Shown in pieces: positions 8,601-10,039 of a DNA stretch of 10,039 bases; position 1 is the first letter of the stretch, and every line of letters begins with the position of its first letter. The stretch is from Chloroflexota bacterium. GTDB lineage: Bacteria; Chloroflexota; Dehalococcoidia; UBA1151; TMED-70. The notes under the pieces were generated by a model. The model was not told the DNA's origin, did not search any database, and saw nothing but the letters and a program-made list of their open reading frames with translations. A program made the position numbers and the translations under genes. The stretch is taken from the NCBI GenBank assembly GCA_002721875.1, contig PBLU01000022.1:1-10039 (forward strand), given 5' to 3'.

Positions 8601-8810
8601 TGTTGCATCATATGTCAATTCCTCACCAGTAACATAAAAATGATTCTTGATAACAAAAGTATTCAATCCAAGTAAAACATTTGTACTAGATGCACCATCA
8701 AACTCATGAGAGAAAATAGGATCACCCTTGTGTGTAAGGCTGAATGACCTTTGAAAACTCTCACTTTCAGTATTGAATTGTTTATTGAGTGACCCTAATT
8801 GAAATGACAT
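5676..8810 (-). CDS. 1044-residue beta-rich virion structural protein
   Basis: ATG at 8810 to TAA at 5676. It resembles, from memory, the large uncharacterised structural proteins that sit next to gp8 in marine T4-like phages; I know of no T4 counterpart. It is rich in Gly, Thr, Ser and Ile, with only two cysteines, no signal peptide and no membrane segment, as expected of a beta-rich fibre or baseplate protein. Several small modules recur. A block at 93-130 (IKVDEDRFKLAASKGLAL core) is repeated at 298-334 (IKNATNNFSFAQTQGDAL core). A strand-turn motif of the form (N/D)-x-x-x-Q-x-P occurs at 146-152, 399-405 and 679-685, with a weaker fourth copy at 957-961. GxGY-type repeats lie at 486-490 and 531-534. 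The C-terminus (YYGAYSYAKF about 998-1007, then GLTGLSTAPQIQRT 1023-1036) matches the style of endings in this protein group. Its start overlaps the upstream stop by one base (TAATG), which fixes the start and suggests translational coupling. Specific function unknown. Confidence 0.85.
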   Translation of the reverse strand: MSFQLGSLNKQFNTESESFQRSFSLTHKGDPIFSHEFDGASSTNVLLGLNTFVIKNHFYVTGEELTYDATGNTAIGIDHTSSGIGADTSLPSTVFVIKVDEDRFKLAASKGLALANDPIGLTTVGVGSTHRFTAKKLDTKCIISIDNVIQSPLLSNTGTATTTENTMLNREVRFADIRGFSQYDLVQIGNEILRIQVIGFGTMSNNVLLDRAWMGTFEEPHSGNATVTLLEGDYNIRQDKIHFADVPFGGTRQKIGVSSASIDVGASVFTALTEIFDTGTKVKLRSITPPAPLTGNRDYFIIKNATNNFSFAQTQGDALTGVGITLTSAGIGTHNLLVADVVEGSEFQGRSFIRSDYSGNFLLDDISSGFTGIAKTFTMQSGGSNITGINTDFGVILLNNTFQKPDTDYNYNEVGGATSITFTGNNISGLTETYSTSDVNANRLPRKGIISGLGNTQGFGYQQIKAGYGTAVVSGFGTITVAIGYTGSGYRSDQTQFKVRVIGGNPTTAAAGTFSVQDGRIKKVFMDGTPGVGYTYTSVPLLEFDSPYGYDDIKLISANTGIGASVSIKIGIGDSISQTEITNTGYGFTVGEQLTVAGIPTNFSAGTNFQPATFTVTETSDDKFSGWVLGKFQILDDFSDEFNGSKTQFTITEDNTPISIETQAGSPISLDDVLLIFINDVLQKPGVAYRFTGGTQIKFTEAPPLGSSLQVLFYRGTDADIGTAEAVETITKGDIITVNSPPSDRSVLTQDPRTIRETVSRDTLQTTIYKGQGITAAKTPLRPVTWRKQSHDKIVDGSKVSKARGLYAGQIFPATRIIADVATTDTVVYGQSGIIGFTKTEDPNTSSFGVKIVDTDKDNSGFGTTTFTNPYKSISGVSMEGDQGVIVGIGSTTKGIQFEFSIPSNSVLRDNDFGGFTETGIGTGDYFVISRSNIGNGVTARTSNGSAVVGMSTICLDGVYQVSHITRVGSGQTMRVHTEISANHGVSVTGLSSGAGNYYGAYSYAKFTTGAVGLAYTVNALNGLTGLSTAPQIQRTTKLSLDYT
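7809..7919 (-). repeat. Duplicated protein module, copy 2 (in 1044-residue protein)
   Basis: Residues 298-334 of the 1044-residue protein, the partner of the module at residues 93-130. The conserved pattern is FxIK, six residues to F, then xxA, G, AL, IxLT and GxG(S)TH. Similar modules recur in other marine phage structural proteins, from memory. Confidence 0.7.
8421..8534 (-). repeat. Duplicated protein module, copy 1 (in 1044-residue protein)
   Basis: Residues 93-130 of the 1044-residue protein. Aligned without gaps over residues 93-127 against copy 2 (298-332), 13 of 35 positions are identical, including IK, F, A, G, AL, I, LT and two G; both copies then end in TH. The repeat is at protein level only; the DNA has diverged. 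Confidence 0.7.
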
Positions 8811-8812
8811 TA
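8808..8812 (-). other. Stop-start overlap TAATG (translational coupling)
   Basis: The stop codon TAA of the upstream structural gene shares its last A with the ATG of the 1044-residue gene. The overlap supports the chosen start and suggests that ribosomes finishing the first gene reinitiate on the second. No Shine-Dalgarno sequence is seen in the preceding 20 bases, which fits coupling as the means of initiation. Confidence 0.75.
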
Positions 8813-10039
8813 TAGGTTATATGTTTGATTACTTGATACTGAATCTGGTTTATCAATCTTGAGTTCAGCTACTCTTACTGTATATGCCTTGTTTGCAACT
8901 GGTAAGAAGCGTAACTGAGTATTACTACCAGTAATATGTATGTCAGTATTATCAATGTTACGTTTCTCAGCGTCTGCTGTGTACAGGTTATTATATTTGT
9001 TGTATGATGCATTACCACCATAGGAATTAGCACCGACTATGAATACAGAGTATGTGCCATCTGTGGTATTCTTGATTTCAACATGGAATCTACAAGTTGT
9101 GTAGTTACTGTACGATTTTTCTGATATAACTTGTAGTGATGGTGATCCATTTGCAACGATTGTTGTAAATGTGCCGTCAAGTTCAGTATCCCCTACCACA
9201 TAAGAACCAGTGATACCAGTATTACCATGAGTTTGTGCTACACCCACTGATCTTGATAATGCTGACACTGTGACTGCCATACCAACAGGAGATGTATGCC
9301 TTAGTTTCAATACATTACTCAACATATTGACTTGGAATGTTCCTATATCAGTGTCAGCATCCATACCACCAGTATTTGTGAATAAAACTTTGTTCGATCC
9401 ATCTGCTAACCATGTGTATTCATCAACTTCTTTCTCACCTAAAGGACCTCTAGCTGAGACTAAGATGCTTCCAGATTTGTATAAATTAGCGTCAATTGCA
9501 TCTACCTCTTGTACAACAGCAGAACCAAATACATTGAGTTGCTTTGTCATACCCTTGTACTCTTGGAATCCAAATGAAGTTGAAGCAACACCCACACCAT
9601 TAGTGATAACTTCTTTGTGGAATGTTATATCATAACTGAATGATGAGTTATTAGGAACAAACAATACACTTGCTAAAGGTCCACTTACATCAGTTGTAAA
9701 CTCTCCAAGATCTTCAGCATCACTTAGTTCTGAGTATGTGTTGAGGTATGCATTTGTGCCATCATGGAAGACTACAAATTCAGAATATTGAGTTGCATTG
9801 AATGATAGTCCAAGAGATGTATCAAGCACTACTTGTGCATAATATTTGATTGCACTGATGCCATCACCACCAGGTCCTCCTGTCAACATGTCAAATGTAT
9901 CGAGTTCTACGGATCTAATAAGGTTAGGATCAGAGTAGAACTGAGGACTTAGATCATCAATATCTAATACTCTGTTTGATTTACATATAATCGCATCACC
10001 AAATCTTCCAGATGTAAATGTTACTTCATCACTTATATT
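8810..10039 (-). CDS. Large virion structural protein, C-terminal 409 residues, start outside window
   Basis: The frame ends with TAA at 8812-8810 and is open through the right edge, giving 409 visible codons. The first in-frame Met (9889) is internal: the 50 codons before it are open and read like coding sequence of this family (TSGRFGDAIICKSNRVLDID, then DLSPQFYSDPNLIRS). The visible part looks like three successive divergent copies of one beta-sandwich-like domain, at about visible residues 62-144, 170-262 and 306-395. It has few cysteines and no membrane segment. By its position just before the 1044-residue protein and gp8 it falls where T4 carries gene 7, a large wedge protein, but I see no direct similarity to T4 gp7, so that equivalence is only positional. 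More likely it is the end of one of the long multi-domain structural proteins of marine T4-like phages. A structural role is well supported by context; the exact role is unknown. Confidence 0.8.
   Translation of the reverse strand, partial: NISDEVTFTSGRFGDAIICKSNRVLDIDDLSPQFYSDPNLIRSVELDTFDMLTGGPGGDGISAIKYYAQVVLDTSLGLSFNATQYSEFVVFHDGTNAYLNTYSELSDAEDLGEFTTDVSGPLASVLFVPNNSSFSYDITFHKEVITNGVGVASTSFGFQEYKGMTKQLNVFGSAVVQEVDAIDANLYKSGSILVSARGPLGEKEVDEYTWLADGSNKVLFTNTGGMDADTDIGTFQVNMLSNVLKLRHTSPVGMAVTVSALSRSVGVAQTHGNTGITGSYVVGDTELDGTFTTIVANGSPSLQVISEKSYSNYTTCRFHVEIKNTTDGTYSVFIVGANSYGGNASYNKYNNLYTADAEKRNIDNTDIHITGSNTQLRFLPVANKAYTVRVAELKIDKPDSVSSNQTYNL

Noticed and set aside
4553..9635. Plus-strand open frames over gp8, the 1044-residue gene and the right-edge gene (for example 4553-4771, 6883-7164, 8281-8577, 9270-9635)
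   Set aside because: These are shadows of the minus-strand genes; low-complexity translations rich in Ser, Pro, Val and Thr and no start signals.
8810..10039. Assignment of the right-edge protein as T4 gp7
   Set aside because: The position just upstream of the gp8 region would suit, but I see no sequence match to gp7 and an extra 1044-residue gene lies between it and gp8.
1..10039. An undescribed defence, mobile or regulatory system
   Set aside because: Every base is accounted for by four large structural genes with almost no spacer; no catalytic motifs, direct DNA repeats, tRNA-like folds or integration sites were found.

Overview
This window is a piece of a large tailed-phage genome, almost certainly a marine T4-like myovirus of the type that infects picocyanobacteria or other oligotrophic marine bacteria. 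The evidence is an AT-rich, gene-dense stretch with every real gene on the minus strand, near-zero intergenic space, and proteins that match the baseplate-region structural proteins of cyanophage-like T4 relatives. No host gene, RNA gene, mobile element or CRISPR array is visible. The exact host (Prochlorococcus, Synechococcus, SAR11 or another) cannot be decided from this window.

Transcription runs from right to left. At the right edge (8810 to beyond 10039) is the C-terminal part of a large structural protein whose start lies outside the window; its visible end appears to be three divergent copies of one beta-rich domain. Its stop codon overlaps the start of a 1044-residue beta-rich structural protein (5676-8810) built from recurring small modules. 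A 35-base gap carrying a good match to a T4-type late promoter then leads to the baseplate wedge protein gp8 (4102-5640), recognised by its C-terminus and by a central block shared with T4 gp8, but about 180 residues longer than T4 gp8. Four bases after gp8 begins a very large structural protein of the cyanophage DUF4815 type (4097 down to beyond 1), open for 1365 codons without a stop in the window.

The four genes would form one late transcription unit, possibly with a promoter inside it in front of gp8, and would make virion parts: gp8 forms the baseplate wedge and the others are probably wedge-associated or fibre-like beta-rich proteins. The position of gp8 recalls the T4 order 6-7-8-9-10, but the flanking genes cannot be equated with T4 gp7, gp9 or gp10 from sequence alone. 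Plus-strand open frames across the window are antisense shadows.

I do not see an undescribed defence, mobile or regulatory system. The observations worth follow-up are the internal domain duplications, the enlarged gp8, the candidate late promoter, the absence of Shine-Dalgarno sequences, and a short C-terminal linker in the DUF4815-type protein.
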